Both the position numbers and the translations under genes were made by a program. Source: Alnus glutinosa (lineage: Eukaryota; Streptophyta; Magnoliopsida; Fagales; Betulaceae). From it: a stretch of DNA of 64,000 bases. The stretch covers positions 50,427,654 to 50,491,653 of the forward strand of contig NC_084886.1 in NCBI RefSeq assembly GCF_958979055.1. Direction: 5' to 3'. The notes under the pieces are model-generated. The model made no database searches. It was not told the DNA's origin and saw nothing but the letters and a program-made list of their open reading frames with translations. Positions 12,169 to 24,563 of this stretch are shown in pieces (the stretch's first letter is position 1; every line of letters starts with the position of its first letter).

Positions 12169-12785
12169 CATCTGAAAAGCATTAATAAACAAAATCGTCG
12201 TCAGAATTGATGATAATTTTAAAAAGTAATTAGCGCTTAAAAATTCTAATTGGGTGCGACCGTGCGAGGATTCAGCCAAAATGGCTCGAACTCCGAGCCG
12301 GCTACCTAAACGTGGCATAAGATATGGGGGTTCATGGAATGTCCCCCCACAAAAGACCCAATGAGGCAGCGAAACGTGGTGTCAATGGAGGGTGAGAATA
12401 TATCTAGAGTAAGGGGGTCCCATCACGTCAATCTGAGCGTGCGTATGTGCAGCCATGCTCGAGAATCTATCACAACCGTCCGATGATTGATGATTGGTTC
12501 TACTTGAGTGCGTCACGTGTTAAAGCAAGTTCGGAATACGTGGACACCATGGTGCTGGTGCATCACACGTCACTAAAACCCTAATTACGGGTCTCGAAGT
12601 CCGTGTTTTGATATTTGCCGGTTTGCGTCACTCATCTGGAGCGTGACATCAACGGTAAACCCATGACTTTTTGTTTTTAAGGTTAAATAATTAACGTGGC
12701 TTGAAAACTTTATTTGTTGTTATTTGAATTTTAATTTTTATTATAAGTAGTACTTCTAAAATGAAAAAAAAAAAAAAAAAAAAAA
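10431..12785. other. Spacer with simple repeats, no gene seen
   Basis: Contains a TTTC repeat (11177-11208), a palindromic AT-rich piece ending in ATAACATTACTC (11750-11915, probably a foldback MITE with worn ends), an A tract followed by about 17 AAT units (12085-12167), and a moderately GC-rich stretch at 12240-12660. That stretch has several ACGT cores (CGTCACGTG, ACACGTCAC) but no open frame. No protein-like frame on either strand. Confidence 0.55.
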
Positions 12786-13376
12786 TGAAAATGGTATCTT
12801 TATTTATTTTTTCATCCAAAACTTATAGAAACCCACGTCAGTTTCACGTGATACTATTCAAAATGCGATACGTGGTCACACTATTTTTAAAAAATTTAAG
12901 TCTTTTTTTTTAAAAAAAAAAATAGTAGGGGTGTCTTCTTGGGCTACATGCCACCTCCATTTGGCCTGGGGGTGGCCGAATCACTCTCATAGGCCACAGG
13001 CGTGGTTCGGCCACCCTCAAGGGCAAACGGAAAAAGACCAAAAAAAATATATATATATTTTTGCCTTTGGGGTGACTCGATAGGCCACAGGGGTGGTTCG
13101 GCCCATAGGCCAAACGGGAGAGACAAAAAAAAAAAAAAAAATTATTTTTGCCTAACTACCCCTATAGGCCAAGTGGCCGGGCACCTCCATGTGGTCCAAA
13201 AGGAATTGCTGATTTTTTTAAAAAAAAATAAAAAAAAAGCCTTAATTATTTTTGTTTTTAAAAAAATAAATCGTGTGACCACGTGTTGCATTTTGAATGG
13301 TGCCACGTGGCTTTGACATATATTTTCGTCAGTTTTTGATGAAAAAATGGATGAAGGTATTATTTTCATCTTTTCC
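12786..13376. mobile_element. Long-inverted-repeat element with GC-rich core (E2)
   Basis: Outer arms pair: ATTCAAAATGCGATACGTGG on the left (12858-12877) against the inverse near 13275-13300, extending to the ATGAAAATG-type ends. The core (12925-13200) carries repeated GGGGTGGCC/GGTTCGGCC and their complements, framed by A/T tracts. Same design as E1 and E3 but with different core sequence. Confidence 0.7.
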
Positions 13377-13702
13377 TATACCAGAAGTACCATATATAAT
13401 ATAAATTAAAACTCATAGAGCAAAAAATAAAGTTTGCAAATCACATGAGGCAATTTTGTATTTAACCCTTATTTTTATTTTTTTTTTATATTTCACATTT
13501 TAACTTTTTTATTTCTGAAGCATTATAATGCAGAGGAGTAAAACCCGTTCAAAAATAATTGTGGTACTATAATTTTTACTGTAATTTCTTATAAATTATG
13601 TGGTAATTTATTATTTTGGTAAGGAACCTTTTGATTGTCACATTAATTTATGAACATAATAAGTATTACGTAAACTTTTACATAATAGTTTATATTTTAG
13701 GA

Positions 13703-13856
13703 GTAATTTTATATGTATATTAAGTGTCCATAAAAAAATAAAATGATTTTTAAAATTACCATTGAGCGTATGATTAATCATATGATGATTTTGATCAAAA
13801 GAATATTTTAAAAGCCACCTTATTTTTTTATGGACACTTAATATAGATGTAATATC
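13703..13856. mobile_element. Palindromic MITE
   Basis: Inverted termini of about 38 bp share TATTAAGTGTCCATAAAAAA and its complement at 13830-13850. The interior also folds (AATCATATGATGATT). Internal size is about 150 bp and nothing is coded. The target duplication could not be fixed, so the superfamily is open. Confidence 0.75.
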
Positions 13857-13858
13857 AA

Positions 13859-14135
13859 GGTTCGTTTGGGTTTGCGATTTCAAAAGGTGCGATTTAAAAA
13901 TAATGATTTAAAAAGTGATTTTTCAAAATGCAGTTAAGCATTTGGCCTTTAATATATCATGTTAGCCTTTAAAATTATTCGTTTTCAAAAAAACACTATA
14001 TTGTCTGCGATTTGAAAAACAGATTTTTGCGTTTTCAAATCACAATTAAAAACGCAATTTTCAATTGATTCATTTTTTGCGATTTGGTTTAAAATTGCAC
14101 TTTTTGTCTACAAAATCGCAATCTCAAACACATCC
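13859..14135. mobile_element. GTTTGCGATTT-type MITE, copy 1
   Basis: Starts GGTTCGTTTGGGTTTGCG and ends in the diverged complement ATCTCAAACACATCC. The interior is built from repeated GCGATTT/AAATCGC words in both orientations. TCAA flanks both ends (13855-13858 and 14136-14139). Copies 2 and 3 are at 35173-35485 and 37611-37910. Confidence 0.75.
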
Positions 14136-15839
14136 TCAATCCACCAAAACGTAGAGGAGTAAGTTTTATGACTATCAAACATTTTCGATGATATTTGATA
14201 CTTTAACACATTATAACTTATAAAGGTATGTGAAATCAAATGTTTACGGTGGGTTCAATTCATTACAAGGTTTGCATTAAGAGATTCATAGTATGGGATT
14301 GAGATTCGATGCATTTGCATGTTTGGATTGCAAGTAATATTCAGGTAGGCAAGTGTGTAAGGACCCTTATCAACTCGAGCAAGTGCCCAAACATATAAGT
14401 TTCATAAAAGGCTTTCTCATAATTATTTATTCGAATCGTTGAAGATTTGGATCCATAGTACTAGTCATCTTGGGTATATTGTTTTTTAGATCACGTGATA
14501 GCTTATTTTTGTTTTCTTCTAATAAGAAAGATATAGGTTGTTTTATATAAATTCATTCATTAGTTGATGTTTAAGTTTCAAAATTCAGTTGCTTTACAAA
14601 GCAAATCGATTTTAAATTTGTTTTTGACATGTTTATATTTTGTACAATTCTCATAATTTAAATTATAAAATACTTTTTAAAAACATGATATTTTGTATTT
14701 GTGTTTTTTTTCTTTAAAAAAAAAAAAAAAACTAACCATGAACACAATATAAATGAGAATTACTTAATTAATTGTGGATATATTAGCATGTTTATAATAT
14801 GTCTATTATAAAAATGTTATTGTCATAAACATCCGTTTCACAAACTTTTTTTAAATGAACAAAATTTTCTTATCAACTGAGTTGATTTTTGTTTTTCTTA
14901 CAACTTATTAAACTGATTAGTATTTAAAACATACGTAATAATTATATTTAACACGTGTATTTTAAATATACATCAATCTTAAAAAAATCAAATTAAAAAG
15001 AAAAAAAGAAAAGAAAAAAGAGATGGGTTTATCAATAATTGAATGTAATACACAGCTTTTTGTTCACATTATATTTACATAGGAAGAGAAATGAGAATGA
15101 GAATAAACAGGAGGTGTGATTTGATGGAGTAGAGTGTTGCTTAAATAATAGAGGTGGAAGAGTGAAGAGTGATTTGATTGGGGAGAGCAGTGGGTTCACA
15201 TCATGGGACCCGCCTCCGCCTGTGTACGGGACTACTAGTCGTCTTCTACTAAAAGATACTTGAAAAGAAACAATCAAACAAAGGAATATTTCTATTCTTT
15301 TCATACGGCATGCGAAATTCCTGTCACACCTCCATCCCTGCCAAATAAGCCATTTTATAGGCAGACCAAAATAAACTTGTAATACACGCAATTAAAAAAA
15401 AAATTAATTAATTTAAACGAAATTTTTGTTCGGTAAGTAGGAATGTTTTGGAATATTTATTTAAATAGTAGTAAGAAGTGATTGATGTAATATAATATTT
15501 GAGAATATTTTATAGAAAAATAAAAAAAAAATTGTTTTGTAGTGAATTGTTTTATTTGAATAGTAATAAAAAATAATTGATGTGATATAAAAAATATAAA
15601 AAAGTTAGATTTTTTTTTTTTTTTTTGATAAGCGAAAAGAAATAGAGGGAGAGTTATAGTGGTTTGCCAAACAACCTCCCCTCAAGAAAAAAAGAAAAAG
15701 AAAAATCCAAAACTGATTTGGATGAATTATTCACACACCAACACCATACCATTATGTAAATTATTTTTTGGCATTTTTACTACCCAAAGAACTTTTTTGG
15801 GTTTTGTTACCAAATGTTATTTATTGGTCATAATAGTTG
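14136..15839. other. Spacer, no gene seen
   Basis: AT-rich. 14335-14440 is a relative of 9115-9245. The open frame on the minus strand at 15032-15391 has low-complexity Phe/Leu/Ser translation and no domain, so it is not called. A T run at 15610-15626 is followed by a purine-rich piece. Confidence 0.5.
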
Positions 15840-16312
15840 GCTTAAATTACAAATCGTTAACTAAAATCAAATTTTGTTCAAATTTTTGACAAAATCCGTT
15901 AGGCGTCACGTCAGTGTCAATAAGATGACGACATGTGTCACTTTTAATAAAAATAAAATAAAATATAAACATATAAAACTTTAAAAAAAAAATATTAAAA
16001 AAAGGAAATGGGTGGCTGTCGGTTGCCAATGGGGGTGGCCACGCCGCGTGCGCCACCCTCAGCCTCCAAGCAGCCACCCATTTCTCTTTTTCAATTTTTT
16101 TAATTTTTTTTTATTAAGAGTGACACGTGTCACCATCTTATTAGTAATGATATGACGCCTAACGGATTCTATCAAATTTTTTAAGGGAATTTGACTACAG
16201 GAAGCGATTTATAAATTAAGTTAATTACAGAAATCTCTGAATTAATTTTGATACCATAAGGAGTAATTTGTAATTTAAGACAATCATGAAGACTAATGAT
16301 ACAATTTTCTCT
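15840..16312. mobile_element. Long-inverted-repeat element with GC-rich core (E3)
   Basis: Arms (15840-15950 and 16110-16312) are inverted copies: ATCCGTTAGGCGTCACGTCA on the left is matched by ACGCCTAACGGAT near 16154-16167, and GACATGTGTCACTTTTAAT by its partner near 16113-16131. The core (16005-16085) has GGGTGGC, GGGGGTGGCCAC and GCCACCC in inverted order between A-rich and T-rich tracts. The clearest example of the family. Confidence 0.75.
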
Positions 16313-16329
16313 AAAAGTAATAACAGCCC

Positions 16330-16367
<38 letters not shown>

Positions 16368-16499
16368 ACGGCATGCAGTAACCAAAAAGATAAACAGTTA
16401 TTTGAATAGCAAAAACGCAAATCTCAAATTGGCTTTGGCTCCCAAGACCATTTTCTAAATCCGCCCATGGTTGGTCGGTGTCATTGCTCATAGTCTTCT

Positions 16500-16682
16500 G
16501 AGTAATGTTACACATCATCCTCTTGTCCTCCTTTTATCTTCCCAAAATTGATGTAGCTCTTAAAATCATCATTGGATCAAAATTCAATAATTATCTATCA
16601 TAAATTCAACGGTGATTTTAAGAGCCACATCAAATTTGGGAGGACAAAAAAAAAAATAAGGGGATGATGTGTAACATTATTC
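16500..16682. mobile_element. Foldback MITE, Mutator-like, copy B
   Basis: 183 bp, starting GAGTAATGTTACACATCAT and ending with the near-perfect inverse. The interior matches copy A at 1062-1243 along its whole length. The flanking 9-bp duplication tagtcttct is perfect (16491-16499 and 16683-16691), which fixes the borders and supports the Mutator superfamily. Confidence 0.93.
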
Positions 16683-17405
16683 TAGTCTTCTAATCTTCAA
16701 TGACTGTACCACATTTGAATTTTGAACGTTGGCTCTAGCTTCTACCCCTATCAGTTTAGGTTAGCTTTAATTGCAACCAACCACATTTAGACTCAATGAG
16801 AAAGAAAGAAAAAACCATATTTAGACTAGAGAAAGTTGAGACCCACACAGCAATTTCCTAGTGAAAAGGAGACAACAATTAACATTCCTTGAGTGAGGCT
16901 TTCCTCTCTCAGAGAGATCTTACTCTACAATCTTTTACAAAGGAAAGAGACATGGTAGGCTTAGGTGGACCCACCCACTGAGAAGAATTACTTGTGGGAC
17001 CCATCCATTGAGCATGAGGATGGAGGTGCCTAGTCAGGATTAGCCCAAGTAGTATCATGCTCTGCCTAACAACTGATCTTTTGATTCAATTAATATTAAT
17101 TTTGGACCAATCACATCAAACCTTAATGCTTTGATGACCCAACTCAAAAAGCAATGGGTGTTTATTTTTCATAAACAAAGACATAAATTAAACCAACAAG
17201 TCAAGGTATGTGTCCAAAAATTTCAAAATGTTGTATTAGAAAGAGAAAGACTAACCTATTTCATGACATGGTTTTTCAACTCATCCTTTTGAGTCAAATT
17301 TAGCTATCGCCACAGGACATTCCCTTGTTAAAAATGAGAACATTCCTACACTAAAGCCGTTCAACCAGGCTCTTTTGTCCCCTAAAATATTGTACTATAA
17401 TATGG

Positions 17406-17600
17406 TATTGTTAATGGCTAAAGATCCTGGAAATCAATCTGACTTTACAGCAAAATAACATATGTTGTTGCTTAGGGACAAAGTTTTCCTACAACACAGT
17501 TCTGAGGAAATCTATATTGTTAATGGCTACAGATTTTGGAAATCAATCTGACTTTACATCTAAATGACATTTACTGTTAAGGGACAGTTTTTCTTTTTCT
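17406..17600. repeat. Two-copy tandem repeat, 109-bp period
   Basis: TATTGTTAATGGCTAAAGAT at 17406 recurs as TATTGTTAATGGCTACAGAT at 17515, and GAAATCAATCTGACTTTACA is shared in both. The second unit is shorter and ends in a T-rich tract. Non-coding, downstream of the exonuclease gene. Confidence 0.8.
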
Positions 17601-17858
17601 CTTTTTTCAAACTGGGTTGGAAACAATCAATCAAATTACTATGCCCCTTACCATTAAGCATTTCGGAAGCACGTACTTTTTCAATAACATATAAGAAGAA
17701 GAGCACATACTTTTTTAATAGCTTCATTTTTTTTAAAAAAAAAAAAAAATTATTCTTTTCACATGCTTAAAGAACCCATGACAATTTTATAAATTGAATT
17801 GGAGGAACTACTGGTAACAAGTCATTCTGCCACACAAGTAGGATTGAATGTGGATCAA

Positions 17859-17995
17859 GTGCAATAACCTCATGCTAGAGGGCACCTAGACCCTACTCTA
17901 CTAAAGTAGGTGTCTGGGCAGCCTAAGCCCCACATGCTTAGGCTTCCCGAACAAGTGAGGCTCGGGTGCCCTCTCACATGAGGCTTTCATTGCAC
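17859..17995. repeat. 137-bp imperfect hairpin
   Basis: GTGCAATAACCTCATGCTAG plus AGGGCACC (17859-17886) pairs with GGTGCCCTCTCACATGAGG plus CTTTCATTGCAC (17965-17995). A second stem CCTAAGC/GCTTAGG sits inside at 17922-17943. It may be a short MITE or a transcribed hairpin; no known plant miRNA was recognised. Confidence 0.75.
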
Positions 17996-18477
17996 CGTAT
18001 AATGGGCAGCCTCTTTACACGGATCCAGAGTCTGCAACATGCATAAATGTCTTTACTATCAATAAAAAATTGGGGAGTAGTAGTTTATGCATAACAAGCA
18101 TGATTTGTTGGAAGCACACTGAGTTGGGGCAAGCAACTAAAGAAAAGATGATCAGGAACAAAAGAATTTGAATTATAGTATGCATAAATGTCAGGCCAAT
18201 ACTGTAACATTTACTAATCTATTCAGTTTTGGGGGACAGCTTTTCCCCATGGAAAGAAGGGTCCAGCCAGATTTTATACACAGCATCACCAAAACAAAGT
18301 GGGGGCATGTCGTGATCGCCTGCTACATACGGATGACCCAAAAAAGAAAAAACACATTATTTAAACGCATGAAACTAATAAAATTACACATAAAACTGAG
18401 AAGGACATCTACTTAAACAAGAGGGTCATAAAGTGGCACCAATGCCATCTTCGTGCAATGTGATAATGAACTTCTGA

Positions 18478-19867
18478 TTACTCGTTCAACTTGCACACAT
18501 CAATGAACTTCTGGACTGCATTATGGTATTGGGTTCCCTGTAACAATGATGTGCACACTAAACTCATGTTAGCAAAGTCGGCTACCAACACCATCTACCC
18601 ATGTGATCCCATCTTTTCAACAGTTCTGATAAAGTGCCAAAACTCATGACAAGAAAAATTGAATAGATAAACAGTACCTCCCAGTAAAGTTGGCGACAGT
18701 CCATGCACTGCCAAAACTCTAGATTCTTGTCATACAAGCAACTGGGAATTCTTTGAAAGCCTTTTGCAGCTTCAACAGCCTCTTCAGTGGTTAGAGCCCT
18801 TTGGATGAACCTCCCGTTGCATTTGGTGCACCTTGGCATCAGCTGATCCTCACTAATTTTCAACTGGAAAGTTTCGATGACCTGCAAGCGTTCTTCATTA
18901 GCTAGTCCCTACAACACTATTTACTCACTTCAATTGACAAAACATAAAGGCATCCAAAGTCAGCCACCAGCACATTCTCATCAGACTTCACTGTCACCTG
19001 TCTTTTGCACTGCAACTCATAGCTGTTCTCTTCTACATTTTCCCATTAGATTCCATCAATTTACCATCCATAATCTTATACCTATCAATACCCACCGTCA
19101 TACTAGAACATCTTACCTAACCAGACCTTATATTCAGATTCCATTCTCAATCTTTCTTCTCTATGGAATCATCACTCATTCTCTATAGTTTTAGAAACAG
19201 TACCCCTCTTTCCACATCCCTTTCTGATAGTACACACTTAATAAACAAAGCTCCCATCGAAAACATTAAATCGATGATCATCTTTATCAGATTTAGCTCC
19301 ATTAACCCTGAGTTCAATTCAGACTTTTCTTGTTATCTATTAGAGTTATATATTTTTGCTAAGATTCGAGCGTCACATTTTTAATATAAATCCAATAATA
19401 AACAAATTTCGGTAGTAACTACTAGACCAACAACAAATATTTGAATGCAAACCAATATATAAACTACAGCCAAGATAAAGGAAACAAGAATCTGATTTAG
19501 TGAGTTGTCCTAAAATTGTTTCTTAGCCATCTTTATCACTTGCATGGTTATATGACTTCTTAAGATTTTTATGATTTTATAATTGTAAAGCAGTTCTCCA
19601 ATAAACAAACATCAAATGTCAAAGAAATCAACCTCCTTTCAATAATCACTAAAGGCATACCTCAAGTAGCTGTTCATTTTTTAGAAGACTCTTCACCCTA
19701 TATATTTGATTTTTTATCAGATACTCGTATCTGAGCAGCTTAGCATCTCGTGTCAAGAGCATTCTCTTCTCTTTGATTGCTTGTTCTATTAACTCTCTGA
19801 ACACAATTAAAATAGAAAAACAAATAAGTTTGCTTAAGAAATACACAAACTTAATACTATAATCAAC

Positions 19868-19903
<36 letters not shown>

Positions 19904-22900
19904 GTTGAAATCACTAATGTAAGGAATACCTGGATTCAGGCTTTTTTGAATATGGAAGTGCAGCATCTATCCCAACACACCGTAAATGTTTTGCCAAGCC
20001 TTCAACCTGAGTAAATTTTCAATTAGGCTCATGCTTACAACATAAAGACAATCACTTAAATCCCATATTTTGTGGAGTTGCCAAATTTAAGGGTTTAAAT
20101 TACACTATTATTGGAATGATCCCAATAGAGAAGAGGAAAAGAAGAAGAGAAAGATGATAGGTTAATAAGAAACGATTCCACTTTTAGTTGGTCAGTTACA
20201 AGTATGAGAACCTGCCATTGATAAGTGTTCTTGTTTTGTTTTGTTTTTGTTTTCGAGTATTGGGCAGTCAACCATGTTGTAGAAAGTAAAAAACCTAAAA
20301 CCCTCTAGCTTTGAAAAAAGTATCACATACACAGATAAGATGAAGTGCTTACCATTACATCACATAGAAATTTTGGGCATCCATCGCCGCCCAGGGGCAA
20401 ATCCCACGGTGCAGGGCCTTGCCAATCATTAAAATCTTCTAATCGCTTTTCTCTGCAAATCATAGCCTTCGATGACCTTCTCTTCCCTTTCTTTTTGGTG
20501 GCCTTTGGCTTTTTATCTGACTCTTTCAACAAAATTTTTTCCCCATATTTTTTTACAACCTTCAAGAGAGATTCATCCATAGGCATGGTCTTTCTGCATG
20601 ATGACCTTGAAACCATTCCCTCTACTGTAGCCCGAACTACGTCTAAAGCTTCACAAGATTTGATCCTCAAAATTTTACTACTCATATCATGCTTTTCAAG
20701 AACCTCTTTCAACCCAAGATTTACATTAGGGGTAACTGGTTTGGTGATATTGCAAAAATAACTCCCTGCAATCAAGAGCCCAAGAAACTTTCATAACAAA
20801 ACGGATATTGCCTCAATTGCATTGAGTTAGAAGAGCGAGAAAAAAAAGAATGTCAAGAGGTGCCTGGAATTTGATGTGATGCAAGCTCCATGAAATAGAA
20901 ATGCTCGTGTTCTATGGTTCACAATTGTATTTGATTTGACCATGCTTATGCATGACAAATTCATGAGCTACGATGTAAGAAGAAATATCAATTTGTAGTG
21001 CTAGTGATAATATGGAAATGCAATGAGTGAAAAGAAAACGGAGGTTTCAAGATGGAATATCGCTGGAATATTGGAAAGATTACATCATATGAATGGTATA
21101 AAACAAAACTTTATTTAACTATCAATACTTGCTATACAATGAAATGATCATACACGAAGTTCTATGAGTAATTTGTCATTTAGATACTTGTCGACGAATA
21201 TGGGCATTGACGTTTAGTTAGAGATCTAGTTGAACAGGAAAACAGCCTAAGAGACTTTCATTGTTAGTCTACTTTTCCTGGTATCTGATGTTAACCAAAC
21301 TATGTTTTCATATTGAAGCTTGGGAGACTAATTATTCCAGCTGTTTTGGTTGCTTCCACAGTTTTTCAAGTGGAGATATCCATGTAGCTACTTTTGATGG
21401 CCATGGAAGCAACCAAATCATGGTATCACTGTCCAAACTTTAACACCTTCAACATATATCCATCAATATAAATTGGTTGTGAATCATCCAATTTGAAACT
21501 AATACAGAATACACACTCGGCATGCACCAATTTAATTCTTACAGATTCATGAAAATTCAGATTAGTAGTTAGATGACCAAATAACGTTGTGCATGAATGA
21601 ATCTACTATCTCAGATGCATTCCTGTCCCTTGTTCCTGAAAGGAACTTTATTTGGAAATAAGTCTATTTGACCAACTAAAATACTGGGACATGCAATGGA
21701 ACTTCTAAGACAGCAAACACACTTTCCAGTGATGCAATTTTGTGGAACATTTCACGCTTTGAACGTTTCAGAGATCATGAGCAAGACAACTTACCAGTAC
21801 TCATGATCCATATGGCAATTCATACAGAAATTTATATCTTCAAAAGTACAAAAAAGCAAAATAAAAACAGTGAAAGACTTGTCAATTTCATCCCAAATAT
21901 TTTCGCCATACAATTCTAAAACAGGTTTTGCAAATCACAAAATTTAAATGTACTACATACCATCTTTGACAACCTTTGCCTGGAAGACGTTGAATATTTC
22001 GAGCAAACAGTGTGCATCCAATGCTGCATATGTTTTCTGCTCTTCTGTAAGAGGACGATTTGACCAATCACTACATTGAAGTTCCTAAAGGAGATATAAA
22101 TTGAATTAACAACTTATAGTAAAAGAAACTTCAATCCAAAGCCAAACTGGGAACTGAAATCCCTAGGAAACAAACCATTTCCTCATTTAGCTCAAACAGA
22201 TGCCAGAGCAATGATTACAATAGAAGGTCAAACGAATACCCTGATTTGGATGCACACTATTTGCATATAGAATTTATTTTCATACACAACAATAATCACA
22301 AGTATACAAATTAAAACACAGTTGAATACTGTGACCAGAAAGCTAAAATACACCCTAGACCTCTAGTACCTTGTGTAGTAAGGAGAACCAATTACATCAA
22401 ACTTTCAAAATTTAAAAGTTATGCAAACAACATTCTCAAAGGCAGTAAATTTCCACTAAACTTTTTCAGTCTAATGCAGTCTGCAGATAGTGGAAAAACA
22501 TTCCCCCAGCAATGAGTGAGATTCTGAAGTTTTTGGATTTAACAATATCCGAGGCGGCTTGTATATGGACTATAAATATCATTCGAAAAAACAAATTATG
22601 GTGACAACCAAATAAAGAATCGCCATTGTTCCAGCACTGTTTTTTGGTTTTATGTTTAACATCTTATGGATAATGGTTACTGGTTTTTTTTTTTTTTAAC
22701 TTTTTCAAAACATTTGAATTGGTGATTTCAATGAAGCAGCAGATCATATTAATTTTTATTTTGAATTGACACACAGTTGCATATACAATAATAACAAAGC
22801 AATCTGGATGCATGAAATAACAGGCAACGAGAAAGAAGAGGATCTTATCTTGAGCATCAAACAAACAAAATATAGGAATTCAAGAACCAAACCTTTGAAA

Positions 22901-24563
22901 GAGAAAAGCCCAACACTTCTTTGCATATGGTTGCCAGACTCTTAATTTGCTTCGATGTCTTCCATCCATGCTGCTTATGTTGTAAATGATTGTATACACT
23001 TACAATATCCAAAAAGGGCTCAACCTATATTCCAATGATCGATAAAACATAAGTATACTTTTGTATGAAAACATTCATTCAACTCAAAGAAAAAAATACC
23101 ACCCCTATTTGAATACATGTTACAAACTTTCGATGAGGCAAAGGAAACAAACATGAACAATATATTCCCATGCCTTGCGAATAAATATATGATAAACTAT
23201 CCCCTTCTTGACTTCCCTAATGAGTCAAAATGATTTCTCCTTTCCTCTTTTCTTCTCTTGTGATTTTTATTTTATTTTATTTTTTATGATGAGGAACCCC
23301 TCAAAGGCAAAGCCACTTTTGTATCCACCCCTGTCAAGTAAACCTCGAATCCATGTAAAACACTCCCTCCACATGGATCGGGTAAAACTCCGGCCTTATT
23401 GGCGAGCTAGCCCCAATAAACTGTTTGCACCCAAAGAAATTTGAACCTTAAATCTCATGAGACTACCACAAAGACCAAGACCCTTACCACTCGAGCCAAA
23501 CCCTTGGGGTTTTCTCTTGTGAAATTTTAAGCCATGTAAGCTTCAATATTTGGAAACCTTACCAGATACTTTGACTACATTCCAAAATATTTTGCCTCTC
23601 GTTTTCCAATTGCACAATTTGTTGGCTTTGGTTAACAAAACAAGTCATCAACCATATTTGCACGCTCCTCGTGTTACATAATTCAAGGTTTAAGGATTTT
23701 GTGTCATAATACAGATAAGGAAACATTAGGCACAACAAGCTCAACCTAAACAACATCAAGAGGACATTACAACAAAATGCAGCAACTAATAATATATCAG
23801 CTTTTACTAACAGAAATGTTATGGCAATAACTCTCAATTATAGTAAACACGATCTCCATTAAGCTCTTTAGAAACTAAATGCTTAACCGTGATAACATAA
23901 ATTCAACTTAATTAAGTACACTGTACACATCAAGCTGAATTATTTATAGCCCATGTTACACATTACACAGAAACCTCGTCTCAACAAAAACTAAAAGTTG
24001 AGATTGCCATTAAAATGTGTAGGAAAGAAAATAAAGGAAACTAACAGAAATCTATTTCAAACGTGTAATGGGGTCAGAAAAGAAAACGAAAAACCCAATT
24101 AAAATCCGATGCCTTGCTATACTTTCCTACACTTGTTTCGGAAACCAAACAGAGAAAAAAGTTAAGCAATTACTCTGTCAAACCCAGGATCACAGCCTTG
24201 CGCACAGAAAGTGGAGGACAAGTAAATCAAATCCTGCTTAAATCTGAAACCCAGTTTCAATATATCAGGGGAAGCAAAAACATCTCTGAGCAATTCCCAG
24301 ATTGAAGACAGAGGGATTGAAATCAGGTCAACAAGGAAAGTCACTGAGTCGTCAGACTCGTCCGGGTCGTTGACGAGTTGGCAGGCGAGTTGGAGGAGGG
24401 TCACGGTGGGTAAGTAGGACTGGTGGCCGCGGATGGGTTTCCACTCGGCGTCAAGTGCGACGATTGAGGAACGAGCCAGAGACTGGGTTAGGTGACCGAA
24501 CTCGGGCGAGTCGGTGGTGCACACTAAGTGGATTTTTAGGGGTTTTTGGTTTTTGGGATCCAT
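18478..24563 (-). CDS. 3'-5' exonuclease / Mut7-C domain protein (eight exons)
   Basis: DEDD-type exonuclease fused to a Mut7-C RNase/zinc-ribbon module, 511 aa, probably acting on RNA. Exons on the minus strand: 24563-24174, 23024-22893, 22084-21961, 20765-20353, 20006-19930, 19796-19661, 18881-18678, 18537-18478; all introns are GT/AG and every join keeps frame. Visible catalytic residues are D38 and E40 (VALDAEW), D111 (FRFKQDL) and the Y193-x3-D197 motif (YAALDA). A basic stretch at about 299-315 (KKPKATKKKGKRR) could be a nuclear signal. Mut7-C runs from about 347 (KFLCDVM) to 490, with zinc-ribbon cysteines C442, C445, C483 and C486. The Arabidopsis counterpart is, from memory, At5g24340; worm MUT-7 has the same two-domain plan. 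The molecular substrate in plants is not known to me. Intron 1 holds a SINE. Confidence 0.92.
23264..23511 (-). mobile_element. tRNA-derived SINE (Au-like) in exonuclease intron 1
   Basis: On the minus strand it starts AACCCCAAGGGTTTGGCTCG. Box A (TGGCTCGAGTGG) and a degenerate box B (GGTTCAAATTT) follow at the right spacing, then a body with TGGGTGCAAACAGTTTATTG and an AT-rich tail. A perfect 11-bp duplication TTCTCTTGTGA flanks it (23253-23263 and 23512-23522), fixing the ends. The box A and body words recall the Au SINE family known in many angiosperms; that is from memory. Confidence 0.88.

Noticed and set aside
12061..12318. 85-codon frame on the minus strand
   Set aside because: Poly-Ile and poly-Phe from AAT repeats and an A tract.
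15032..15391. 119-codon frame on the minus strand
   Set aside because: No domain, biased to Phe/Leu/Ser, overlaps AT-rich spacer; no splice or start context supports it.
20345..20761. 138-codon plus-strand frame
   Set aside because: Antisense shadow of exon 4 of the exonuclease gene.
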